A stretch of DNA of 64,000 bases from Archilochus colubris (Eukaryota; Chordata; Aves; Apodiformes; Trochilidae): the NCBI GenBank assembly GCA_023079485.1, contig CM041108.1, positions 3,968,001 through 4,032,000 on the forward strand. The letters are read 5' to 3'. This document shows, one piece after another, positions 12,401-24,400 of this stretch (position 1 is its first letter; the number at the start of each line of letters is the position of its first letter). The translations under genes were made by a program, and so were the position numbers. The notes under the pieces are model-generated. The model was not told where the DNA came from and made no database searches. It worked only from the letters and a program-made list of their open reading frames with translations.

Positions 12401-15400
12401 CTTCAATTGCCTCAAGGGAGGTTGGAGTGAAGAGGGAAACAGCCTCTGCTCCTTAGGAGCAGAGGGAATGGATGGAAGCTTCACCAGAGGAGGTTTAGGC
12501 TGGATGTTAGGAAATATTTTTTCCTAACTGACTGAGAGGGTTGTCTGGCATTGGGATGGCCCAGGACAGTGGTGGAGTCACCATCCCTTGAGGCATTCAA
12601 AAGGCATTTAGACCTGGTGCTTAAGGACAGGGTTTAATAGTTGAGTGTGGTGTTAATCCAAGGTTGGACTGGATGATCTTGGAGGTCTTTCCAACCTAAA
12701 CATTCTGTGATTTTGTCAGTACAGAGAGATGGCCATCTCCCTATTCCTGCTGGCCACCGAGCTCCTATCACAACCCAGGATGCCATCAGCCTTCTTGGCC
12801 ACTGGCTTGTGTGAACTCAAGTGTCAGCCAACCCCCTCAGGTCCCAGGCTACCTTGCAGTCGATCTGCTCCCCGTATCGTGTCTGAGTTGGGGGCTGCAG
12901 CAGCTCCCAGGTGCCCCCCTTGTCAAAGGTGATGACTGAGCGTGTGTTCTCCTCGCTGAAGGAGCCATTGATCAGGGTGGCGATGTAAACCCCCCGCACG
13001 CCTTCCACACGGTGGAAATCTGCAAAGGGCTCATTGGCAAAATACCTGCCAGGAAAAAAAGCAATGGTAGGATCAGTGAGCTTCCCCGGGGCTTCAAAGG
13101 GAGGATGGTCAAGTTTGGGGATCACAGCCTGCTTTGATCCAACACAGACAAGAAACCGTAAAGGATTTTGGCTTCTGTTCTCATGTCACACGTTACCTGA
13201 CCAAGGTGTCACTTCCAGCTCCTCCTGGGCTGTAGTAGAGGACGTTTTCTAAAGACAGGGAGAACTTCAGGCCTTCTGCCTCTGAGATGTAGAGGTTGGT
13301 CCGGTTGTTGTCGTGGCTGACACACACAAACACCTGATCCTCCGAGGCATCAGCAACATAAAATTCCTTTGGGATGTAAATGACAGGTGGGCTGGCTTCA
13401 TATGTGTGGGCATGCAGGAAGGGTTTATGTAGAGGCTGGTTTAGGATTTATTCTTAGGTAGCTGGGAGTTATTCTTCCCCCCACCATTTGTATATTTTTC
13501 ACTTTGCAAATAAGCATCTTCCCTCTGCTTTTTTTCTTTTGTGTTTCTCCTCCAACAATCATCACTGAACTCCAACCTGCACAAACCCTGGCTGTCCCCC
13601 TGGGCTTCCTCTGCCTGTGGAGAAGATGGATGCTCCAGCCCATGCCATGGAAAGAGATAAGATCCCCAAAAGCAAAGGCAATGCACGGACATCAACCCCT
13701 CTCTGGCCTCTGCTGCCACCCTCCATCACCTGTGCTGGAAGAACTTGGGGACTGTCTCTTTCCAGACAGTGCTCTGAGTGCTCCAGAGGCATGAACCTCT
13801 AGAATAAAGTACAAACATGTAAATTAAAATGGTCACAAGGTCATCCTAATATTAGGATGATCCCAAGGCCATCCTAAAGTGAGCTTATTCTCTGCCAAAG
13901 CCCCCTGAGCAGGGTCATAGGAGGTCCCTTCCCAGCTCCAACTCCTCCAGAGTCTGGTGAAAGGCAGAGGACTGCTGTTGACATCCAAAGGTGTCCTTGG
14001 CAAAGGAGGGAGGGCAGGAGGGAGGGAGAGGTCCTCTCATAAAGCACCACTTACCTTAATTGGATGCTTGGTCACGAACTGTGCCACACGCATGGGTTTG
14101 CGGTTGAAGGACACCCAGAGCTGGACTGAAGGTGGCTGAGAGCTGCCCTGCAAACGCTGCAGCAGAGCAGAGAGACAGGTCAGGAGGAGCTCTCACTCCC
14201 CAAATCACCTTCATCCCATCAGAGAGGAAGACTGGGGAAAGCTACACCCACCACAACCCAACCTGACCCACTGCAATGCGTGGCAGCAGCCCAGGACTGC
14301 TGGTGGGAGCATCACTCCCTGCTCACAAGGTAAATCCCTGCAGCCAGCACTCAGCAAGGAGAGAAATTACCCTTTCTGACCAGGGTAAGGAGGTTGGTTT
14401 TAATTCCTCCTCTTCCTGTGGAACAGTCTGTCCTTTCCTTCCTATTTTGAACGATTCGTGCCAAATGAAAGGCACCAGCACGAAGCCAAAAAAGCAAAAA
14501 GCTGGGGTGCAACCTATTTCTTACCAACTGTAGGAACCTAAACCCAGATTTAGGCTCCAAAAATAAGCAGCCTGATTTTCCCAGGCTCTGCATCACTAAG
14601 CAACCATGCCTCCCACGGAAGGGAGCTGAAGTCCTGGCCGCCTCTGCCACTCAGCATGTCCTTTCCCAGCACCATTCCTGCTGGAGCCCAGGTATGATGG
14701 AATTGTCTGATTCCAGAACAGGGGATGTAATTTTCACATCAGAGGCCAGCCCCCATCCCCCAACCCCCCCAGTCAATGTGTTACCATGGAATATGGGTGA
14801 TTTTACTGTTGTTTAGTGTAACATCAACCATTAGAGCTGCAGGAGAAAGTCTGATGGTGCTCCCTGTGACCCCTGAGCACTCCAGAAGCAGAAACAGCTC
14901 CAAAGAACCCCCAAATTAAGGTCAGGCTTGGAAAGGTCCTGACTCAAACCTGCCTCATGCTGCCTCATGATGCCCCCCGAGCCTGACTTCTCAGCAGCCA
15001 CAGATCATCACCCAACACCAACAGAAAGCCCAGATAAAAATCTTCTGCAAACAACAGCAGGTTTCAGATCAGGCCAAGCACCAAGGGGATGGGCTGTAAG
15101 AGTTGCAGGCTGTACTAGCTACATGAGAGACTTCCAAGAAACCAAAAGTGCTCTGCAAATACTGTTCACTAAATCAGGCTTGATAGCAGCAGTGGGGGAA
15201 GAAAGTGATGCTAACATTTTCTAAAAAGAAAATTGCTCCTTTAATCCTGGGAGAAACAGGATTCTATCCCTCCTGTGGTGTGCCTCAGAGAAAGCACAGA
15301 TGCTCTCCAGCTTTCTGTCAGGTTTGCCTGAAACTGGCCAATAGATGCCAAAAGTATAGGAGGGTCCTGACTGCAGAGGGACCATCAGGCCACATTTGCT

Positions 15401-18400
15401 CACCTGCATCCTCTTTTCTTAGGAAAGCAAAATGAAATCCCAGCTTTCTTTCCAGGCTGGAGCATTTTAGGCTACTTGAACCTAGTCCACAGCTGATGGT
15501 AATCCTCTCTGACAAGCAGCGAGCTGCTGAGCCACATCCCCCTTCTTCCCCTGCCATCCCCACCCCCTCACCAGCTTTCCCTGGCATCCTGTGGTTTTTC
15601 CTGGGTCCCCAGCACTTTGCAGGCTGTCTGACCTACTTCTGCCCAGCCTGCTGAAGGCAGGCAGCTGGAAACACCCCCTCTCCCAGCCCCACTCTCAGGA
15701 GAGCAGCATCCAAAGATGTTCTTTGTCCACTGCAGTGAAAGCTCCAGTGGGGAAAGCACCAGAGCCTCCATCACCAACCTGATGGGGGTCTGAAGGCTGC
15801 AGGCACAGCAGTGAGGAGCCTCACCTCTAGTAAAGGCTCTCACCCTGCTTTACACACAGCTCCCAGCCCAAAGCAGAGCTATTGCCTGCCCTGGTGGCAC
15901 TATAGCAAAGCATGAGCTGTCACCCTCGGTGGTGGTGACTTCCTCACGTGATACTTACCACAGACCTGGTTGCAAACATGTATTTGTCCCTGAGCTGGAA
16001 GTCTTCAACATCTTCCAGGATTACTTCTTTATTTTCTCGGCTCTGGAAGAAATCAGTGCTGCGAATGACAGTCGAAGCCCCAGAAGGCTCATGCCTCTCA
16101 ATGTACACTGTGTTTGGCTTATCATAGGGCTCAACTCCCCTGGAAAGGACAGAAAAGGTGGTGGTGGTGGTGTCATCCCACAGAGCAATGTGGAAGGCAG
16201 CATAACACAGAGGTGCAATACATACCAAGAGAAAGACTTCACATGTTCCTGAATCATTATCCAGGTCTGGCCAAAATCATCTGATTTCCAGAGCTGCAAC
16301 AAAAAAGGGAAGAAATGCCAGGGGGACAGGGCAACCCAACAGACCCAGTCCTTCAAGATGCTCAGAGTCAGGCAGCAAAGGCAGGGCAGACACGTGTTTA
16401 TCTCTTGTAAAACCATGAACTACTTTGAGGATTCCTCTTTTTGTGGTAGCTTTCTGGAGCAACAGCCATCTTTCTAGCTGCAGAAGATCCCAAACAGGGA
16501 AAAACCAAACTGCCCTTTAGTCTCCTACCAGAAAGATTTCCCAGCTGCCTTTACAGTAACCCAGAAATGAAAATAACTTCTTATAATGTGCTTGACTCTC
16601 CCCATTCATACACTGGGGGGTTGTTGTTCTAGCTCCAGGATTTGCTTACACCGCCTGCGTCTCTCTGAAGGTTCTGTAATTATTTACAATCTTCACCCAA
16701 TAGCTCCAGAGGGAAAAAAAAATAACAAATAAAAAAATCATTTGTTTTCCAGAAGCAATTTATTATGCAAGACCCAAAGCCAAACCACATGCTGGCAGGA
16801 AATACTGCAGAGGTCAGTCCTGCCTCAGCTGCCAGCTCTGCGGAGAGCTGTGGTCACAACAGTTGAGGAGATCAATAGAGTCAGGAGCAGCAGAGATAAA
16901 GGAGCAGCATTAATGAAGGAAAAAGGAAAGGAAGAGTTTGAAGTGGCCACCCTGCAGGTATTATACCCTCAGCACTCCAGAGGTCATAAACCAGCTGGAT
17001 CTGTAGGGAAAGGGGTGTTCTGGCCTCTTTGGGACAGCTCAGCATGCAGCGGTCTGAGAGCAGAGACCCTGGATGGTCCAAGCACAAATCCAAGTGGCAC
17101 TGGAGGGTGGCAGGGTGGCTCTGAAGATGCTGTCAGGGCTGTGGGGCATTGTAACAGGCCAGGGGAATGCCACAGCAGGGTAGAGGCAGGACTCTCCTGT
17201 CAAAGCAGAAGTGCTCACCTGTTTTTTAGGATGCGACCTGTCGTAGCCCAAGAGGAGGTTGGGGTTCCTGCTGTGCAGGAGGAGGTCTGCTGCTCTGAAG
17301 GGAATCAAGAAGCCCTGGATACTGTTGCAGAAGTCAGTGGTGATCCAGAGGTATGGGACAAAGGCATCCACGAAGATATACTGGGAAGAGAGGGACCAAC
17401 AAGGAAGAGGAAAAGCAGGTGGTCAAACTCCAGGAGGTCAGAAGAGGACTCCAGAGAAGAGGACTTTGCTTCTCCTAGCCATGTCCTGTCCTGCTACACT
17501 CAGATGCTCCTGAGCATCACAGAGCTGTACAGGAGCTCCAGCATGCCCTCATATCCCACCCCTGCCCAGAGCCTCCCAGGATGGTCCAAGGGGCTGTGTG
17601 GGGAAGAAAAAGATCTGTGCAAAAACTGCCTTTGGTTTCTTTCTACAGGAGGGGCCTGTCCCTCCCCACTGCCATGGCAGAATGGCCCATGGGACAACTT
17701 CCCCTGGTTCCACAAGTGTGGGTCGGGGTGGCTGCACACCCAGGTCTCCTGGCCTGAGGTGACAATATTGGCAGTGATAAAGCCACACTGTCCCACGTGT
17801 GAGCCCCACTGGGGATGGCTGCTGCATCCTCACCCTCTTGTTGTCAGCTGGGCTGTGGTAGAACTGGGCGATGGCCACCTCGCTGCTGTTCCCTGCACCA
17901 AAGTTGAACTTCTCTGAAATCTTCTTAAAACTCTTCCCGTAGTCATATGACACATAAACCTGCAAAGGAGAAGCCTTGGTGAGGAGCTGAAAGCTCAGGT
18001 TTCCCTTCTGACAGATTTAGTGAAAAGTCAGAAGACTGCAGGGGGGAAAGGCTCAGAGATTGTCTGAGCCAGCCTTTTAGGGCTTGAAGCTCTGGGTCAA
18101 CAAGTTGTTTGGGGGGTTTTTGTGCCTCTGAACTCAGACTAAAAGGCTTTTCCTTCATCTTCCCAGCACAGGAGTGGAAGGAAGGCTTTAGCTCTGCAGC
18201 CACCAACACCTCACCCAGCACAACAGGCACCCCAGGACAACACCAGGTTGCAGTACTCACATCACTGTTTTTGGGACCCAGCAAAGACAGGCTGTCTCTG
18301 GCCAAGGCCACGATCACGTTGCTCTTCTCTCCTGCCCAGTGAACAACCATCTGATTGTGGGAATCATTGAGGCTGACCTGCAACACCAAGGAAAAGGGTA

Positions 18401-21400
18401 CCCTGAGCCACAGCCTCACCACAGGAACACCCGGTGAGCAAACACCCGCAGGTACCACCCCTGCTTGGAAATGTACTGTGGGGGGAAGCTCACTCAAACC
18501 AGGGGAAGAAGTTAAACAGGCTGGAAAGCAAAGAGTTAAAGAGAAGGCTTCCCTGGGGGGTGATGTTCAAGCACATCATCATGAGCAGCATCATCAAGCA
18601 TCTCTCACAAACACGTTGGGAAAAATGTGTGTGCCTAAAGGGCTCAGCGTTCCCTTTATTCTTCCTCAGAGGATTAGGATCCAGGGGACGGTGAGAATGA
18701 AAACTAAAACCAGGGACCAAGAAGTGATTTCAGACCCAGACTGATGAGGTGAAGGTGCACAGGGAAAAGCCACCTTTCTGCAGCCACTCCTGCTGTGCCA
18801 GAAAGGATGCGCTGGTTTCCAAATGAAACCTCTTATTCCCTCTGCGTGTGCTGTCCCTGGCAGCTGTAACAGTGCTGGGTGTCAGGGGCTGCTTCCTGCT
18901 GGGAAAACCATGGCAGCATCACTGCAGAGGGAGTTGAAGGTGCAGGAGCCTCTGCACAAACCCACTGCCTGCAGAGACAGCCAGCCTGGAGGGATGTCCT
19001 GGTAGCTGCAGCAGTGGACACATGTGCCCAAGCCCCACACACCAAACATGGCTCAGGCAATGGCTGGAAAACCCTAAAAACACAGAGCTAAGCTTCTTAG
19101 ACCTGAGACCCTAAGGGTCCTGCTGACCCCAGGATCACCAGGGGCAAGGGGGTGGTTTAGCCTCCTCCAGTGCCTGCCAAATAAAACATTGGGACAAACA
19201 AGGTCTTTGCTCTGGAAGGGGGAGGGCAAGTGAAACAGAAGCCCTCAAATCCCTCTTATGCAATAGGCTCATGCAAAGAGTGAAAAAAAAAAAAAAAAAA
19301 ATTCAAAATCTGGCAATGGGGGTGGTGAGCAGCCCCCCAGGACCAGTATCCCCAGCTGCACCCCTGCCTGCCCAGCCAGAGACCCTTCCAGAGGGCAGAC
19401 CCTGCTGGAGCACCCGGATAGCAAAAGCAGCAGAGATTTAGGTCAGGCAGCAGCATCAGAGCAAAGCAGCAGCAGCCTTGCACACCCGCTGGAAAAAATG
19501 AAGTGACACTGTGAGAGGATGCAGGGAAACAGGGTGGAGGGGAAGGAAATGCTGATGCCCACTGAGACAGCCCACAGACAGCCTCGGGTCTGAAGTCCAC
19601 GACAGCCCTGAGCTCCCTGTCCTCCTTTCCTTCTTTGAAAGCAGAATAACCCCATCTAAGTCTCCTGCATCTATATTAGTTATTTGGGGTGCAGCTTTTT
19701 TGGGTTCCCAGCTGTGTGGGGATGAGCTTTATGGCTGCAGGCCAAGGCACAGGTTTTTAGCTAGTTTAGAGTTTTGCTGTTATTTGGAGGGGAGAAGGGT
19801 AGTGAGGGGTAGCCTGGAGCTGTGCATTCAGAGCCAGAAGGCAGCAACCCTGCCCAGCCTCCCATCCCTGGGGAAACCTCTCCAGGGAGGGAGATTTTTC
19901 TGCTCTCCCTAAGGAAAGATGAAGTCTGGATGTGCCAGACCTGCCCTGTGCACCCCTTGCCCTGCTCTCCTCAGCCAAGAACCAGGAGCCTGGCTATGGG
20001 AAGCAACAAACAGGACCCTGAGCCCTTGGTGCCCTGGGTGAACAGGATCTGATGTCCCATTGACCAGGATGTTTTCTGTGCAATTGCTTTGTAATGAGGT
20101 TGTTAACCCCAACATAAGTAACCCTTCCCTCCTTGCTGGGAAGAGGCCCATTTGGCAGGAGCCCACTGGGGGGAAACCTTCCTCAGGAGCTGGTTTAACC
20201 TATGGTGATGCCTGGTGCCTAATGGAAACAGCATTTAGTACAAATTCCACTTAATGGGGAAGTGTTTTGGTCTTTGCCAAGTGATTAAGTGTATATGAAA
20301 TATGCATGAAATTCTAATTTGTCCTTCTAATATGTAAGGTGCCAAATGAAGTCCAGGAGGGGAGAACAGCAGCCAAGAAATACCAGAAGCTGCTTGTAGC
20401 TCTAGTTATTGTAGTTAATGATGCTGGCTTTGCTCACAATATACATTTCTTTTTTTTTTTTTTTTGTTAACAGCATCCTCCAATAAATTAATCCCTCACA
20501 AAAGTGGAGCAAGAAGACATCCCCTGGAGCTACCATCCTGTGGGAGCACATCCCAGAGCAGGCAGGAGCTCAAGGGAAGCAGCTGCAGCCTGGGTGCTCC
20601 CTGCCCAAGCTGGGAGGGGGAATGCTTTTGGGATGCATGGTGCTGTGCTGAAGCAGTGGTAGTGGGGAAGTCCAGAAAAAAAAAGACTCCCAGGGATTGT
20701 TTATTTTCCTCTTCTGGCTATGGAACTGAAAATAGGCTGCCTACAAACCAGTGCAGAAATTTCTGAATAGTTAAGAGGTTATTACTATGGCTGAATAAGT
20801 GAGGGTATCAGAGAGCAACAGGCTGTGCAGCTGTGAGTGGCTGCCAAAACTGGCAAAGTTGTGCTGGCAGCTCAGATCTTGGCTTGAAGGCTGCCAGGAG
20901 ATAGTTGCAGAAGAGGAACTGGCTAAATGTTTTGTACCTGTTAGCCAGGGGGAGCAAGAATGGGGTTAAAGAAAGCTAAATGTGTTCGGAAGAAAGCAGA
21001 TGCTTTTTTCAGCACAAGGTGTTAAAGAAGAGGTGGTGTCATGAGTCTCCTTCTCATTCAGGCTTGCTGGAAGCTTCAGTGGACAAGTGCTGGGCTCCTG
21101 TCCCCATTTCCTCTGCCTGCTCCTGGCAAGGTTTATGCAATAGCCCAGCATCAGGGATGAGAGTCATGGGCAGCTCTTGCATTCCCAGCACGCCGCGTTC
21201 CCACCAAAGCTTCATTACTGCACCTTCTGCTCTGCTCCTGAGCATCTGTTTTCCAGCCCTGCCATGATATTTTAAAATCCAGCCTGTGCCTGCCGTAGTG
21301 CTGCTTGTAGCTTGGACTGAGAAATGCCAGGGTCTGAAATCATTGATATGAAACATGGGTGACTCATTTCAGAGAGTGCCAGGGCCATGTTAATTTTGTT

Positions 21401-24400
21401 AATGCTGAAATCATCTCCTTGCAGAGCTGTTTTCTCTCTGCTACCACCAACAGAGCTCCCCACTAGCTGTTGTTTCTAAGAGAAAGGAAAAGGGTGAAGG
21501 AGGGGGAAGAGCAAAGTGGAGGCAGGAGCTCTGTTTAGCCCAGAAATTAGTGAGTTCCCTAGAGAGAAGGTCCTGGTGATGGTGTCTCTTTCTAAACTGA
21601 TGGGGAATCGAGGTTGCCCCAGCCAGTTTGGATAAGTGCTGATCAAAGTCACTCCCTGGTAACTGAGGCACAGGAGAGAGCTGCAGAAAAGGTCTGAAAT
21701 GCTGCTGGTGAAGCACAAAGGAGTCACGACAGCTACAGAGAGCTCGAGCCCCTGGGACACAGCAACACTGCCCAACAGGATCTGTGAGGAACCTGCCAAA
21801 GGCAGAACAATGAATCTGAACACAAATACCCTTCCCAGCCACCACGGGGCCAGGAGCAGGAACTGTGTGGCTTCTAGAGGCAAGTCTTTCCTGGCCATTT
21901 TGGGTGCAAAAGCAGGTGCCAGGGGCAGGGAACCAGGGAACCATCCTGGGGTGGCTGGGAAAGGGTCAGGAGTCCCTGTCCCCCAGGCAGACACAGTGAT
22001 GGGAAGGGGGATCTGCCAACACAAGGAAGGAAGGAAGAGGGGTCCAGCAGCCCAGGGCAAGCCCTCTGCCAGGATGTGCTGTCACCACTCAGAAGGTTAA
22101 AGTCTCATCTGGGAGGGTCTCTGCCAGGCTGGCAAACTAGGTCAAAATGAAATATGGTTCAATTCCTATGCAGAGTGACCAATGTGTCTGTTCAGAGGTG
22201 GGGAGCATTCACCCTGGGAAGCACTTTGCTACCTTCTCTGAAGGATGAGAGGCTTTTGGCCAGTTTGCAGACTGGGAGGGCAGAGGTGCAGAGGTGCCCT
22301 GCAGAGGGCAGGGAACTAAGGTGTGCTGCCCCCAGGATGTGCCTCAAAAGAAGAGAGGCTTCATCTGTCTCTGCTCAGACACTATTTTGACCATGTGCTT
22401 ACAGTATTTTAGGGTCATCTCCCAGGAAGTGCTTTGTTTCCTTGGTACCCCACAACTGCCCTGTGTCATGGAGATAAGGATGTTAATGTCTCCTGCACAA
22501 AGCCATCACAGTGGTGTCAGGAGAGAGGAGACAAAGATCAGTGAGAGGTGTCATGGTGTGGCTTCAGTTTTGATGTAATCCATGTGCACTCCAAGTGCCT
22601 CCAAGACTTTGGTCTTCACCATTGTGGAGGGGTGGCTTGGAGAGGGGCAGGAAAAGCCTGTAAAAGGCTGTAAAAGGTCATTTTGTAGATCCCACTGGGA
22701 GGGAAAGAGATGAGCTGATGCTAGGGCAGGAAATAACACAGGTTCAGGAGGCACAGATTCCATGGCTGTGTGTAGGTCAGGAGCACAGGGAGAGGCTCAG
22801 GATCACAGAGCAGCATCACAGAGGGGGATCAGCTGCCATGGGAGCTGCCAGTGGGTAGACAGGATGTCTTGCATCCCATCACAGCTTAAGGCAATGATTT
22901 CTTGTGAGTTGTGTGCTTTAGGGACAGGTTTTAGATAAACCTTTCCCAAAGAAGGGGAAGGGATGGCTGCAGATACTGGTTAGACCTCTGTGAGTGTTAG
23001 CAGCCTGCAGTGTACATGCTGCCAGTTACTGTGTCCCTCTCTCTTGCCTCTCAGGATTAGCAGAGGTTGGCCTCCTGCCCCAGCACTTCTCCTCACTGTC
23101 TGCTGTAGCTGTGACACTCATGAGACAGCCAGTGTCCCAGCCACAGAAGACACTTTGTTCCAGCTTGCAGGTAGGAGGCCAAGCTGGCTCCTTTCCTTTT
23201 TCTTGTTCATTGCACTCAGCAAAGTCCTCTGGAGGTGATGTGGTTCACGGCTGGGATTCCTGTGGGATGGTGGTGATGTCCTCTAGAAATGTAAAACCCT
23301 GGAGCTGAGTACCTGCACCCAGGTACCTGAATAGGGATGCAAAGGCATGGAGGCTGTTAAGGGACAGGAGGGTGACCAAAGAGGAGTCACCACCTCCATA
23401 CCAGGGGTTCATGATGGAAGAGACGGGCAGGGTGCAGCTGCCAGAAGGGTTTTGGAGAGGGCAGACAGCCCTGGGGGGTGTGTAGGCAGCAGTTGTCTTG
23501 CCCTGGGGATGCTTCTCTGCGTCAGTGGTGTCCTAGAAAAGACTTGTCACATGTCAGTGCCTGCTCTGGAACCGTCTGTCCATTGCAAGGCTCACCAAGG
23601 GTCTCCTAGAGGTGAGGGCCAAGCAAGGCAACAAAACCCACTCTGTCTCCTAGCTGTCAGTCTCTGGAGTTCTGTGTTTAGTCTCTTGGTTGCTGGTGCT
23701 TTGGAGTCAGAAAAGCCATGAAAAAGCCACCAAGGCACAGGGGTTTAGGCTACTGGTCTTGTTTGTTGACATGCTTAAAATGTTTTGCTGTAGCCACGTG
23801 TGCAAGGTGCACAAGCCTGCCTGGCAAGGATGCAGTCAGTGGTGAGGATCTGGATGTGGAATCCAAGTTGTGTTTTATGCTTGTGTCTATGGTGTCTGTG
23901 GCTCTGAGCCTGTTGGTGACGGTGCTGACTAAGCTGCATTTGTCTCCAGAGGAGCCCCAAAGGATTTGGACTTGCTCCTTGTTTCCAGAGGGGGTGAAGC
24001 ATCCCTCCGTCTTGCTCTGGTCCCCTGGCATGTCACCCATCGTGGTGACAGGCAGCACCAACCTCCTGTGCTTTGCTTTCCTTCTCTGAGCTGACCCTGG
24101 GCTCTGTGCCATCCCACAAAGCCCAATTGGGAACACAGAGGAGAGCCAGGGAAGGGCAGGGAGTTTCAGGACCCGGGCCAATGCGTAGCATATGGGTAAG
24201 GGACCTGCCAAACACGTGAGCAGGACACATCCCAGATAAGGGGTGGCAGCCACACAGTGCTAGGATGCTCTGTCCAAGCACTGCCCCTTATGATGATGCT
24301 CCTGAGAGAGAATCAGCTTTGTGTCTGTACTGTTTTCTGCTGGTGCTGGAGAAGCACCAGAGACCTAGGGAAGGGGGGGGAGCGACACAGGGAGCATTAG

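Noticed and set aside
12087..12712. Inverted repeat read as a DNA transposon with terminal inverted repeats
   Set aside because: Both arms are CR1 3' ends and the interior codes for the CR1 ORF2 C-terminus, so these are LINE fragments.
16742..17917. Plus-strand open frame of 391 codons
   Set aside because: It overlaps SORL1 exons 3 and 4 on the opposite strand, has no recognisable protein pattern, and part of it mirrors the open minus-strand exons. A chance frame.
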